Origin: Helianthus annuus
Taxonomy: Eukaryota; Streptophyta; Magnoliopsida; Asterales; Asteraceae
Assembly (NCBI RefSeq): GCF_002127325.2
Contig: NC_035435.2
Location: 118,399,464-118,463,463, forward strand
Length of the DNA stretch: 64,000 nt
Reading direction: 5' to 3'
Part shown: piece by piece, positions 21,375 through 32,813 of the stretch
How positions within the stretch are numbered: the first letter of the stretch is position 1
How the letters are laid out: each line of letters opens with the position of its first letter
Position numbers and translations under genes: made by a program
The notes under the pieces: generated by a model
Database searches by the model: none
Told to the model about the DNA's origin: nothing
The model's input: the letters and a program-made list of their open reading frames with translations, nothing else

Positions 21375-22133
21375 TTATTTTTTTACTCGTTTGCTTGAGG
21401 ACGGTGCGACACTTTCACTTCCGCTACGCTTTGGTGCGGGAACTTCGTTACAATCGTCTTCGGAATCATTGGTCTCTACCTCGTCTTCCTCTTCATCCTC
21501 TTCTTCAATAATCTTGTGCTCCAACTCAACCTCGTCTTCGAGACTCGACTTATGTTGAACACGATCAACGCCGTCTAAATGGTCTTTTAGGCAAATTGCC
21601 ATCTCTAGCGACTCCGGGGTTAATCTTGTTCTTCTAATCGACAATACCCTACCACTAAGAGAAAAAACACTTTCCGAAGCTACCGTGGAAGCTTGGACCG
21701 TTAGTAAATCACGAGCCATGGTGGCTAAAATCGGGAATTCCGATTCTTTAGACTTCCACCATGCCAAAATGTCAAAATTATTATACTCCTCGGCCGTCAT
21801 AGTAAGTGCATCATCCCTTAGTTTATATCGGCCGAGTTCACTAGATGGTTCGTTACCCCTTTGTTGTTTCGCCGTTTCGTCTCTAACGACGTTCAACATG
21901 GTTATGATGGGGTCGGCAATTGTTTGATCTTTAGAATCCTTGCCTAACAAGGAGCCACAATGCTTGCATTGAGCCTTTTGCGAACCATCGCTCATCTCGA
22001 CTAAATCCCAATTGCACCAAACATCCATATTGCGGCTATGCGATAATGTTCCCACCACAAATGGAGCATTTGAACCTTTTGGAACATTATTGACGGATGG
22101 GGAGTTTGTGCTTTTAGAGTTCTTGGAAGCCAT
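21375..22133 (-). CDS. Internally deleted hAT transposase: BED finger joined to dimerisation domain
   Basis: This 252-codon ORF starts MASKNSKSTNSP. Residues about 36-65 hold a partial BED finger (WCNWDLVEM and CKHCGSLLGK, with the expected downstream His ligands missing). Residues about 112-190 match the hAT C-terminal dimerisation domain (FDILAWWKSKESEFPILATM, ASESVFSLSGR, RRTRLTPESLEMAICLKDHL). An acidic run (EEEDEEEDEVE) and a basic end (SSSKRVKK) follow. A full RICESLEEPER-like transposase has several hundred residues of catalytic core between these domains; here they are fused in frame. Such proteins can dimerise with full-length transposase and could act as repressors; that is inference. 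It converges on the other BED ORF. Confidence 0.75.
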   Translation of the reverse strand: MASKNSKSTNSPSVNNVPKGSNAPFVVGTLSHSRNMDVWCNWDLVEMSDGSQKAQCKHCGSLLGKDSKDQTIADPIITMLNVVRDETAKQQRGNEPSSELGRYKLRDDALTMTAEEYNNFDILAWWKSKESEFPILATMARDLLTVQASTVASESVFSLSGRVLSIRRTRLTPESLEMAICLKDHLDGVDRVQHKSSLEDEVELEHKIIEEEDEEEDEVETNDSEDDCNEVPAPKRSGSESVAPSSSKRVKK

Positions 22134-22582
22134 TAGAAATTTGTAAAGAAGGTGAAGAAATAGATAAAAGAAGAAGATGAGTTGTGAAAAAAAAAAAGTG
22201 TGTTATTTATAGTATAACCGGTTCCAACGGTCATAAAGGAACCGGTTCCAACGGTCAGAATTGCATTTAATGAGTTACCATATTTCCAAGGAACCGGGTA
22301 CAACGGTCTGATCCGCATAAGAATCGGTTCCAACGGTAACATACCGGGTACAGATAGGAACCGGGTACGAGTAGGAACCGGGTACGGGTAGAAACCGGGT
22401 ACGGATAGGAACCGGGTACGGTTGACTTTTTTTAGAAAAAATGGGAACCGGGTAGTACCCGTCGGGTTTTTTAAACCTGGGACCGGTTCCTTTGAGCATC
22501 GGGTAGGAACCGGAACCGGGTCCGGGCCGGGTCCACTGGAATCGGGTAAGAACCGGTTTTTATGCCCATCTCTAGCTTACGG

Positions 22583-23059
22583 CAAGTGTGACCTGCTGCT
22601 ATATAAATGAGGCATTGTCTTCATTCAAAAAGGATCTACATACCGCCAACTTCTCTCTCTTAAGTCAAATCCCTTATTTAGAGCATCGTGAGATCTTCTA
22701 ATTCCTAGGATTTCAAGTCCGAGATCTTGTTTTGTTCATACTTCTTCCGGATCATTCGTATAGGGTTTCAATTTCTTTTTTCTCTTTTACAATCTCTTGA
22801 CTTCTAGGTTTAGGATTGGTTTTGGTTCCAAGTGTTACAGAACCTGTTATCATTCGATTTAGTGAGAGTTGTATTTTAAATAAGTTCATTATTAATGATC
22901 TTTGTATGTTGGTGAGACATTATTGTGTGTGGTGATTGAATAAAATATAAGATATACCATTTTCTTGGATATATTGATGTACAAATTACTAAAATCCGTC
23001 ACTCAACGGTCGCCTAAGAAACATAACTACCCGCAGCAACGCGCGGGCATTCCCACTAA
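22583..23059 (+). other. Possible copia LTR remnant and decayed Helitron end
   Basis: A TATA box (TATATAAATG near 22600), a CT-rich leader and a TTACA end near 22838, followed by TGTTATCA (compare TGGTATCA of the usual PBS), suggest a decayed LTR into which the hAT element inserted; the part before 20416 would be its 5' portion. From about 22990 to 23059 a different sequence with a CCGC..GCGCGGG hairpin looks like the 3' end of a Helitron, its final CTAG changed to CTAA. Confidence 0.3.
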
Positions 23060-23752
23060 TCTTCCTATACTAATAAACGAAAATCTTTTTGTACACGTGT
23101 CACTCTCTGGTGCCTCCTCCCTTTTAATAATAGTATTACATATTAATTTTATACACAAAATATAATATAATATTAATAATATAGTTAGAGATAAACGTCT
23201 AAATTCAAATTTAAATAATAATTATCTATAACAAATATAAATATATCAAATAATATAATAAGTATAATATTATTTAATATAGTTAGAGATCAAACGTATA
23301 ATTTCAAATTTAATTAATAGTAAATTACTTTTTGAGTCCCTATGTTTTAATGGTTTTAACCACTTGAATTCAGAATTAAAAAGTTTAACACTTTGAGTCT
23401 CTAACTGCTCATTCAAACCCTCTATAAAAAATTCAAAAAACTTTTTGTAAGGTTGAGTTCTCTAAGTTCTCACAACTTGTAGAAGTTTTCATTTTACCCT
23501 AACCATATATATTTGTTAAGATAAAATATATTATTTGGATATAAACTATAATTACTAATAAAGTATCAAATTACATGTACAAGTAGCGAAAATACAACTC
23601 TTCTTTATTTTTACTAATTTATCTAAATAAGTCATTTCATTATTTTTACTAATTTATCTAAATAAGTCATTTCATTAATAAGGATTATATATAAGTTTAT
23701 AATTTACATTTTTCGTCACTCAACCCGTGTAATACACGGGGTTGTAAACTAG
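23060..23752 (+). mobile_element. Non-autonomous Helitron
   Basis: It begins TCTTCCTATACTAATAAACG after an A and ends CTAG before a T, as the A/T insertion rule of Helitrons demands. A 3' hairpin (CCCGTG TAATA CACGGG) lies at about 23723-23740, ten or so bases from CTAG. The 693-bp interior is AT-rich with no RepHel ORF and includes a 40-bp tandem repeat (ATTTTTACTAATTTATC twice near 23610-23665). Confidence 0.8.
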
Positions 23753-25399
23753 TATATACTAACTAAAAAATAATTCAAGCCGAACCGAACTGAGTGGACC
23801 TCTACTCATGCTTGGCTCATTTACAAACCGAACTGAGCAGGGCGGCTCGTTTACAACTGAGCCTCAAATTAAACGAGCATTTTATGAGCAATTTTCGAGC
23901 AAGCGACGAGCGGCAAGAGGGTTGGACGGTCCAAGGTGATAACCCATTTACCTAAGGGCAAAGGCTAATCAGCTTTTTACTTTTGAGTGAAATTACGGGC
24001 CGGCGTACCCAAGGCTAATTAGCTTTCATGTGTAGGTTGAGTCAGCTAAACCTAAGCCCAACTAAAGATTGGTAACAAACCAACCAGATATGATCATATG
24101 AGACTATGAGTGGTGAGCACGAGCCTGTTGACTGCTTAACATGATTAGAAAAACGATGTTTTATTATAAAAGAAAGTAATCTAAATCATACGGTAAAAAG
24201 ATGTTATTTGATTATTTCAATCAAAAGTAAGTATACGATAAGTTCCGTAAAAAGATGTTATTTCAATTAAAAGTAAGTATACGATAATTTCATATTGTTT
24301 GACTCGCTCACCCCTTTGATCTTTTGCATTTACCTTTTTTAACGGGGGACAAGGTCGGCCCTGAGCATGTGCAGGGTGGGCGTCAGCTCGGACCCAAAAC
24401 ATAAAAGAGCCCGTAAAATATTTTATATGTTATATACATATATAATTAATACACTAGCTCCACATAAACAACAATCTAGTACAGTGATAGCCGGCTTTCC
24501 TCTTAAATCTCTGGTCTTAGGTTCGAGGCTGGCTATTTTAAAGTGATACTGCAGCTTGCTAATTGTTTTTAACATTGATACTGCAAAGCTTTACCATTTA
24601 TTGGTTTATTTTAGTGATGCTCAACTATTTATAATTGTCATCCACAACCCTATATATTTCATTTTGTGTACAAAAGAACCATTGATATATTCTGCTTTTT
24701 CTCCTTTTTAACTTATACTTATCATTCACTTAAGTTTTCGTTTTCTTTTTTTTTAAACAACTAAATTCTTTTATTGTCCTAATATTATTATTTATATACT
24801 ATTAATTTGTAACACACTTAGGCATCATGTTCTTGTACATTGTGTTTAAAAGGTGTTCTATGCTAAAGTATGTTGTACACTTAGTTTAGGTTCTTGTAAA
24901 TAATAGATAATATGATATTAATTTGTAACATACTTAGGCATCACTTTCTTGTACATTGTGTTTAGAAGACGTTCTATGTTAAAGTATGTTGTACACTTAG
25001 TTTAGGTTCCTGTAAATAATAGATAATAGGATATATGTAATATGAAATGTATAACATTTTCAGGCTATAGAGGTTGTACATTGTGCATTGTATCTTATTT
25101 ACCATCTATGTAGGTTTTATGCTTTTTATTGGATGATTTAGGCGGTGGATGATGACACATGATAAAACAAGGTTTACAAGTGCTAAACGGTTTTATGGTG
25201 TTCCGATGGTAATGCCAAAAAGGTGAATGGCCTCTGATAGCGGATTGGATTGCAAATGACCGACCAAATCACTAGATAATGCTGAATGTTGTGCGTCTGT
25301 GTAAGCTACATCGCCAGTGAATATCATCAGTAACTGATTGTTGTATAATGTATAATTGAGTTTACATAAAAGTTTTACTTCTTTTGTGTTTCGCTGAGC
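23753..25399. other. Intergenic DNA with decayed repeats
   Basis: At 23770-23930 there is GAGC/CTCG-rich sequence like hAT subterminal repeats. At about 24470-24560 a box-A-like TAGTACAGTGATAG and box-B-like GGTTCGAGGCT suggest a SINE fragment. The direct duplication at 24798-25035 is listed separately. No gene was seen. Confidence 0.4.
24798..25035 (+). repeat. Tandem duplication, about 118-bp unit
   Basis: Two adjacent copies both start ATTAATTTGTAACA and both contain CTTGTACATTGTGTTTA and GTTGTACACTTAGTTTAGG, with a handful of differences. It is non-coding. Confidence 0.8.
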
Positions 25400-25404
25400 T
25401 GATA

Positions 25405-25686
25405 ACGATCGAATCCTAACGTTTGAGGTGAAATACGAGCCCATAACAATTGAATCCCTCGCCGCAGCGCGTGAGGTAAAATATAAGTCCATAACGATCA
25501 AATCCCGGATCACATAACAATTGAATCCCGCACCGCAACGCGTGAGGTAAAATACAAGCCCATAACGATTCGATCCCATTAAGATTGAATCCCGTGCTGC
25601 AACGCTTGAGGTAAAATACAAGCCCATAGGGATTGAATCCCGCGCCGCAACCCGTGAGGTAAAATACAAGCCCATAACATTAATGA
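25405..25686. repeat. Minisatellite, left part (split by gypsy insertion)
   Basis: About five degenerate units of 46-66 bp contain GATTGAATCCCGCGCCGCAA and GTGAGGTAAAATACAAGCCC. The array continues at 34656-34790, on the other side of the retrotransposon. Confidence 0.8.
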
Positions 25687-28365
25687 TGTCACACCCCCAA
25701 AATACCACATGCATGAACCCCCGCGAGGCGTGTGACGTACCAGGATCTAGCCACTAATCATATTGAACTCATAGGTATATTTGAATAAAATTTTCATTTA
25801 TTAACATTAAGTATTACAACATTACAAATAAATTACAGTGTACAGCGGAAGCATAATTCATTCGTTAAGTGTTTATAAACCACATGTAAAATCCATTAGT
25901 CTTCTGTTGCGATTCCATGTATCTCGACCCATGACCACTCAAGCCTCCCAGACAGCAAGTTCCAACAATATGCACCTAAAGGCCTGCAAGGCATGTAACA
26001 ACGAGTCAACAACAAAGTTGAGCGAGTTCACAGTTGGTTGTCCAGTTTAAAGTTGTTTCATAAATCATAAGTTCATTCGAAAACCAGTAGTTAATCAGTT
26101 CCTTGTTTCCCAAACCATGCCCATAACCAGTGGGGGCTTCCCCATGTGAACCACTAGACCCGTTTACCATATCGACCACTGACTAAAGTAAGTTGGTGCC
26201 CTGACGTTAATGTCTATCATCATTGACTAGTGCCCATATCCATTAGTTCACGCCCGTCCTCTGCGGCACGGTGTGAGGCTTGTCAAACCTAAATAGCGCT
26301 ATCTAACTAATGACCCGCTCGCCATTGGCCCGGCGGATTAAGTCGATATAAAAGGAGGGACTTCATGATAGAAAGTTTTGGTCTATTATCCGTGTTGTCA
26401 CCCTTCAATAAAGAGGGTGTGTACATAATCTCCAAGCCAGGAGATTACGCAGGTTCCGATTAAATACTTATCACATGTTATCACCCTTCAATAAAGAGGG
26501 TGTGTACGTGTTCCAAACCAGGAGATCACGCAGTTTCAGTTTAAATATTTTACCCATTCCCAACCCTTGGGAATCCAATGCCTTGTGGAAAGTGTGAACT
26601 CACCTTTGGTTGCTCGGTTTGACTCTTAAAAATAGCTAACAGTCAAGGTCGGTCAATCACGTCCTAATACGATTTTCAGTTAGTCCATTAGTGGTTTCAA
26701 ATAGGGCACAAAGTTCCTACACGTATCTAGCACGTAGCACATTTAATCATACAATGCTAACTATCACAACATAGTTTAGCGACAACACAAGTGTCACAAA
26801 AGGTTCAAAATACTCTTCAATAAAATTCAGCAATAGAGTGCATTTTCGGACAGTTTTCGGAGTGTTATCCGGAATTGTTCGTGTACAGTAAAATTCCCAA
26901 AAAATTACAGAATGTTTTAAACGATCCAAATATTATTATGTAAAGATCTTGGGATCCAATTCATCACCAATTATTTACTAAAAATCATTTACCGGGCTGA
27001 AATCAGATTCGTCACTTTCTAACTGTAGTCCACGGAAAAATTCTTTTAAAATTCATCGTAAGTCCGATTGACGAAATTTCAGTTGAAGAATTACAACGAC
27101 ATCAGTGGCCATCTACAGTACAAATTTCGTGACCGGAATCTATCCATATTTCAAGTTATAACGAAAAACATAACACACACTTTCTGCAGAAAAACGCAGC
27201 TTCAGTTGCTGAAACGAAATAATGTATTTAAAGTAGCAAACGATATCCAAAAATCATGATTCCAGCGCCATTAGAAGCGTATTTCAAAATAACACGTTAT
27301 GGACTCAAGAAAATCCAGATTTCGTTAAATTATGACCCCGTTACAGCCGATTAAAGTTGGCTGTAACTGTGTAACATCTTACTGTTTTTGTTACCCGATC
27401 CCACAAACGATTGACTAGCAAACCCGCGACACAATAATATTAATTACAGTAGGTTATTAGTCATTTACACCAGGTTGAACATGCTCAACACCAAGAATTT
27501 AATTAGTCAATGATCAACCGAACTATCAAGATCTATCCCGTGCTCATAACCTTAGCGATTAACCGAACCCTTAATCAAGTATAACATTAGAAATTATATC
27601 CAACAACCCTATACTACTAGTATCATCATAGAACACATACACTCAACAAGAATCAGAAAAAAAACGCGGCCGAGATACGAACACTAACAACTGAGATCAT
27701 GTATAAACTAATAGAGCTAAGAAGCAAAAACTCTAGATGCAAATACCTAGCGATGAGGGAGCTCGGTTACGTTGAAAAAGAACAAGATTCTGAAGTCTCT
27801 TGAGCCCTTGTTAGCGTCACAATGGAGGAAAGAAGTCGCAGGTTTTAAGGGGTCAAGGGTTGGGAAGTTATAATATATCTCATACAGTTTACTACGTATT
27901 TTATTCAAACAAGGTTATCCAATTGTATTCAAATTAGGTTATCAAATATTGGGGTTAGGACTCATGGGCCGTTGACAACACCAAAAATAGAGGAAAGTGT
28001 GGGTTGAAATTAAATGGAAAGAAAGTATTAAAAACAAAGGAAGCTTCACGATTTCTTTTGTTGATCTCTTTTGTTCTTGCCATCACTTACATATTTAAAT
28101 ACATACATTTTTTTCAACTAATAACAATAGAGTATAATGATCATGCTAGCATAAGTTTCGGGTTATGCGAGTGGGTCGAATCGACAAGCAAGATATGTAC
28201 TTTGGTTCAAATGGTTCGGGTTGGTTAAACACAATATGAATTTGGTTTCAAGTACATGTTTGCACACTATAAATTAGATAAGTGTAAATTTGATTCGTCG
28301 AATAAGACAAGTATATAATTATAGCGAAACGAACAGTTTTTACCTCGAAGTTACGGGTTGTCACA
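25687..28365 (-). repeat. 3' LTR of gypsy element, 2.7 kb
   Basis: This full-length LTR copy spans from TGTCACACCCCC to GGTTGTCACA (plus-strand sense). It includes an internal duplication of a CACCCTTCAATAAAGAGGGT segment (near 26400 and 26480) and the 840-bp stretch (about 26550-27390) that the other LTR lacks. On the element strand a TATATTATAAC near 27870 could be a TATA box. Confidence 0.88.
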
Positions 28366-28429
28366 TCATCCCCAACTTGAAAGAAATTTCGTCCCGAAAT
28401 TTAGCACGTAGTTACTGAGGAAGCTAGTT

Positions 28430-29501
28430 AGGTAGCGTAGTTTTCCTGGGGTGTCACATCATTCCCCCGTTGGTTTGGAATTTCGTCCCAAAATTCCGCA
28501 GTAGCTTCAGCCTCAGTAGTGGTTTCATTGTTCTCGAACAACTGGAGATATTTGTGTTTCATTTGGTCTTCTCGTTCCCAGGTAAACTCTGGGCCACGAT
28601 GGGAGTTCCAAAGAAGTCAAACAATAGGTATCCTGGTGCGTATGAGAATCTTGACCTCCCGGTCCAAGATTTCCACTGGTTCTTCGACAAATCGCAACCA
28701 ATCGTCGATGGTGAGCTCCTTGAAAGGAAATGTGAGGGTTTCATCTGACGGACACTTCAACACATGGAATACGTTGTGAATTCCACTGAGTTCTTCGGGT
28801 AGGTTCAACCTGTAGGCCACCTTGCCAATTCTCTCAGTGATTTCGAAAGGTCCAACACATCGCGGGTTGAGTTTGCCTCGTTTACCAAAATGAACTACAC
28901 CTTTCCAAGGTAAGACTTTAAGTAGCACTCGATCCCCAACCTGGAACTCGAGTGGTTTCCTGCGCTTATCAGCGTAGCTTTTCTGACGGTCATGAGCTGC
29001 CGCAATTTGTTGTCGTATCTGAGCAATCTTCTCTGTTTTGTCTACGACGAGTTCTGGGCCAGTGATTTGGCTGTTTCCATCTTCTGCCCAACAAGAAGGT
29101 GATCGACACTTCCGCTCGTACAATGCCTCGAACGGAGCAGCCTGGATGCTGGTGTGGTAACTGTTGTTATACGAAAACCCCACTAAAGGTAGATACCGCT
29201 CCCTGCCGTTACCAAAGTCGATTACACAGGCTTGAAGCATGTCTTCAAGAGTTTGGATGGTGCGTTCAGTCTGCCCATCCGTATGTGGATGTTATGCTGT
29301 GCTCATGTCTAGACGTATGCCAAAGGATTTGTGCATCGCTTGCCATAAATCAGATGCAAATCGTGGGTCGCGATCAGAAATAATGGAGGTTGGCATCCCG
29401 TGCCTAGCAACCACTTCTTTCAGGTAGATGACTGCAAGTGTAGAAAAACTTATCCGTTTCCTTGATGGCTTGAAAGTGTGCTGGTTACGTGAGACAATCA
29501 A
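28430..29501 (-). pseudogene. gypsy integrase and chromodomain remnant
   Basis: Reading on the minus strand from 29501, the integrase core shows KEVVARHGMPTSIISDRDPR and FASDLWQAMHKSF. An in-frame stop follows near 29295, after which the frame resumes with [16 protein letters not shown] and [14 protein letters not shown]. The integrase C-terminus continues with [11 protein letters not shown] and [15 protein letters not shown], and a NVFHVLKC motif. A chromodomain-like end (EILDREVK, then WNSHRGPEFTWE after another stop near 28617) extends to about 28500. Such chromodomains direct insertion into heterochromatin. The gene is inactive. Confidence 0.88.
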
Positions 29502-32500
29502 TGATCATCAGGTGATAATGTTTCCATTTCGAGTTGTAAGTAGCCCAGTGATAAAATCCATGGCAGTCAGTTCTCATTCCCATGTGGGTGTTTCTGGTTG
29601 CTAATACTTCACCTTGACTTTCTCACAAGTCAACATCATTCCCATACCCAGCTAGGTGAGCCTTCATGTCCGACTACCAGTACAAGGTTTATAAATTCTA
29701 ATGCCTCTCATCGAACCCAGACGGCTAGAATATCGAAGCCGATGTGCTTTGCTCAACACGAGTTCCCTACAGTTGCTGTATAATGAGACCCACATTCGTT
29801 CCATGAGGTAACGAGTATCGTCCGACCGGTCAAAGGTTGCTTCTCCACGCCCCGCATGGGTTCAACTTAAAAATTCCTCTTCCTTCAGTTCTCCAGTTTA
29901 AACAGAGCGAGTCTGATCCGGTAAGTTAGAGTCGATAGAGAGCTGCAGAGCTCGTGTACGTTCAGGTTTCGCAGTCGTATTCATCCATAGGTTCCATCTA
30001 GCAATGTCATTGTATGCTTTAGCTCTTTCGAACATCGGTACATGGGAGGCCCTTGTGATCGGTCTAAATAACGCATCTGGTACCGTCCAAGTGATGCCTC
30101 CAAGTAAATACGAAGACCACGGTCTTCACCGCCGGTTGTGTAGTGCAGTTCCTCTTGTAACTCCATTACGTAAGTCATCACTCTCTTGTGTTGCGTCGAC
30201 GTGTAACTGGGACTCTGATTCGAACCATAAGGATATACCACGGAATCACCCGCACCCTCGGGTAGAGACGATGCTCAGTGCCTTGCAGAGTTGGGATTCG
30301 AAAGCTGAAAAGACGTCCTCCTGTTCTGCCTTTCACGAACACAGCACCCTGCTGTGCTAGAGAGATTTAAGCTGCGCGACCTTCGAAAATCCTGTGATTT
30401 ATCTGCGATAGTATCAAGAGAGACCAAGAAATTGTTGTATCCTCAAAGGACTCTTTGGTGTCAATCAGTTTCCAACCCAGACAGATCTTAGCGAGGTCCA
30501 CGTGCATTCCCACTTCGCTGATTATATGTCCAAAAGGTACCTCTCAAACCCAGAAATTACATTTAACAAGACTTTGGGCGGTGTGGCTCTTCCCTCAGGA
30601 GCTCTCAAATAAGATACAAAGCTGTCCATGACGTTCTTTCCTCCCCAAAGGTCATGGAATACAAAGTCGAATGGCCGAATTGTGTCTGATAAGCCGCTTT
30701 AATAACATTCTCCCCTTGGACTTCCATCTGATATTAGTTCGCTCGTAAATCGATCCTCGAATAAGAGTTCGTCCCTTGCAACTAGTCGACAGGTTGTCAA
30801 TACATGGTCGAAGAAAATGGTTCTCTACTGTCGCCTTGATGAGTTTTCGATAACCAGTACTCATATCCAATGATAACTGGGCTCCCCAAAGTGAAAATTA
30901 GATCCAACAAAACTTCTGTCCAACAGTTCCTGTAGTTGATTAGGCAGTTCTTGCAACCCTCCTGGTGCAAGACGGCACGAAGTATAAGTAGTCAGGGTTG
31001 CCTCTTGCGTGCGATCAAGCTGAGATTCTGCCTAACAGTTGTAGAGATGATCCTGGAAGTTCCTCGGGTAGCACATGGAGAGTAATCACGAATAACTGGT
31101 GGATCCTCGATCCCCTTTTCCTAACCTTACGTCTATAACAGTTGCTAACATTGTGGGGTAATCCCTCCGTAGACACTCCTGGCTTTCCTTGCTGAAATGA
31201 CGCTAACCGTTGCGCCACTCTGACGTGTTAGAACAGATAACAATCCTCCACGAAGGAGAGGGATACGTAGAATCGTCTCCTCACAGGGTACATCTATCAA
31301 GAACACAGAAGAAAGGTCGATGTCGAACACTTGTCCCACAAGGTTGAGTTTGCATCCCAATGATCATATGAGGTTTCCATTGTCTTGCCATCAGCCGATT
31401 CCACAACATGTTGGGTTTTAAGAAGCATCAGGGTTATAGAGAACAGAGACGAAGTGATTCGTTACCAAGAACGTGTATGCCACCATGTTATTACAATCCT
31501 GGCGTTGCCCACACCAATCCTAAATGCCCCTCCATGAGCATCATTTCCCCTGTGGTTGTTCTCGTTGCAAGGATTTCCAGTACGACCGTCATTTCCTTGG
31601 TTGTTGTCGTTTTGATTTAGCAAGAGCCACTCCATGTCGTAGGCACCTTCACTTCTATACTGTTGGTCGCCATTCCAAGTACCTTGATGTTGCCGTGACT
31701 GTTTCCTCTGATGTTGTTGTTTGAAACGGAGCTCTACGATCTTTCATCAACAGGGTCCATCCTTTCATATTCCATGCCACGTTCTAAGGCGCTACTCACT
31801 GTGCTGGCAGTTACCCACTCCACATTTAGTCGATTGTCGTTGCTTATGTCCCGATTGATTCGTAAGAGTTTACTCCCATGAGTTGCTGACAAGGGTAAGG
31901 ATTCGATTGAAGCCAATTCGCTGGTGCTCGTTACCGGTAATCAAGGTCGTCAAAGTACCGAGGTCGGTCAAGTACTACGCTCATCCTCCGGTCCATCGAT
32001 GTTGCAAGTTGTTTGAGTATACACGGTATGTTACGAGAGTGTTGCAGAAGTGAATTCACTTCGGGATCCAAGGCGTCAATACGTTAAGTTCCAGCGAACG
32101 AAGAAAGGTGAGAAAGATATAGACCAATCATTGTCGTTGCAACACCCAACTCGGGGATGTCCGTAGAAGCACCTAACATTCCACACAGTTCGCTAGGCGT
32201 TCAGACGGGTGTTCAGGTAATACTCGATAGCGTCAAGATTCGAAAGGATCCAGAGAGGATTGGAAAGTTCACGTTCGAGTAGGGGATAATCACTGCTATG
32301 ACCCCTATAGGTTTGTTATGTTTCATATCGATCAAATAACGGAACGAAACCCCTTTTTCACTTGTTAAGCCTCACTGGGACTCACATGCACCCCACGTTA
32401 TTATTATTATTATGTGTGCACCCACAATAATATTATGATTTGCATGCTCATCTCAGCTCCTCTTAACTCATGTCAAACGGTTCCTCAAACTCGAGTAGCT

Positions 32501-32796
32501 AACAAAGAGCATCACGAAGCGTAAGTCATGAAGGTTTAGGGAAATACCACCCTATGAGTCACATAACACATGCAAGTAATACGTGAATTCATACTGTTGT
32601 GCTAAACGTGCAATCACATGCAATATCATATGTAAGTGTTCACTAGTTATGCAGTACAATGAGTATACGAGAGACGAATCTTGCAATCTAGAGTTGAGTG
32701 TCATGGTCATATTCACGTTTTCAGAATTGTTCGGTTATAGTCTGGTTTTACAAAAACGTTTTCCCCTTTTTAAAACCAAGTTCACTATAACCCATG
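29502..32796 (-). pseudogene. Decayed gag-protease-RT region of gypsy element
   Basis: No long frame survives. Fragments can still be recognised on the minus strand: a Gag C-terminal Asn/Gly-rich tail (NQNDNNQGNDGRTGN, about 31570-31620), and a protease-to-RT linker at 31145-31360 with NLVGQVFDIDLS and RIPLLRGGLLSVLTRQSG, where functional copies encode the domain after the protease. Reverse transcriptase and RNase H motifs were not found between 29502 and 31100, so that part is very diverged or deleted. Confidence 0.6.
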
Positions 32797-32810
32797 GCTC
32801 TGATACCAAT
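32797..32810 (-). other. Primer-binding site of gypsy element
   Basis: On the minus strand TGGTATCAGAGCCA starts 3 bp after the 5' LTR. It is complementary to the initiator-Met tRNA 3' end over 14 bases. Confidence 0.92.
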
Positions 32811-32813
32811 CTG

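Larger units (their letters stand above)
20424..22574. mobile_element. hAT element with two convergent BED-finger ORFs
   Basis: The termini TAGAGGTGGGCAT and (inverted) TAGAGATGGGCAT are flanked by a perfect 8-bp TSD (GCTTACGG at 20416-20423 and 22575-22582), diagnostic for hAT. Both subterminal regions carry many AACCGGGTACGGG and GGAACCGGTTCC repeats, likely transposase-binding sites. The interior has one small ORF from each end, converging near 21100-21375. The catalytic RNase-H-like core of the transposase is absent, so the element is non-autonomous. Confidence 0.9.

Noticed and set aside
20330..22848. Complete copia LTR around the hAT element
   Set aside because: A TATA box and LTR-like end exist, but the 5' end and TSD are not convincing, so it is mentioned only as a possible remnant.
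30004..30360. 118-codon open frame on the plus strand
   Set aside because: It lies antisense to the decayed gypsy pol region and has no family motif.
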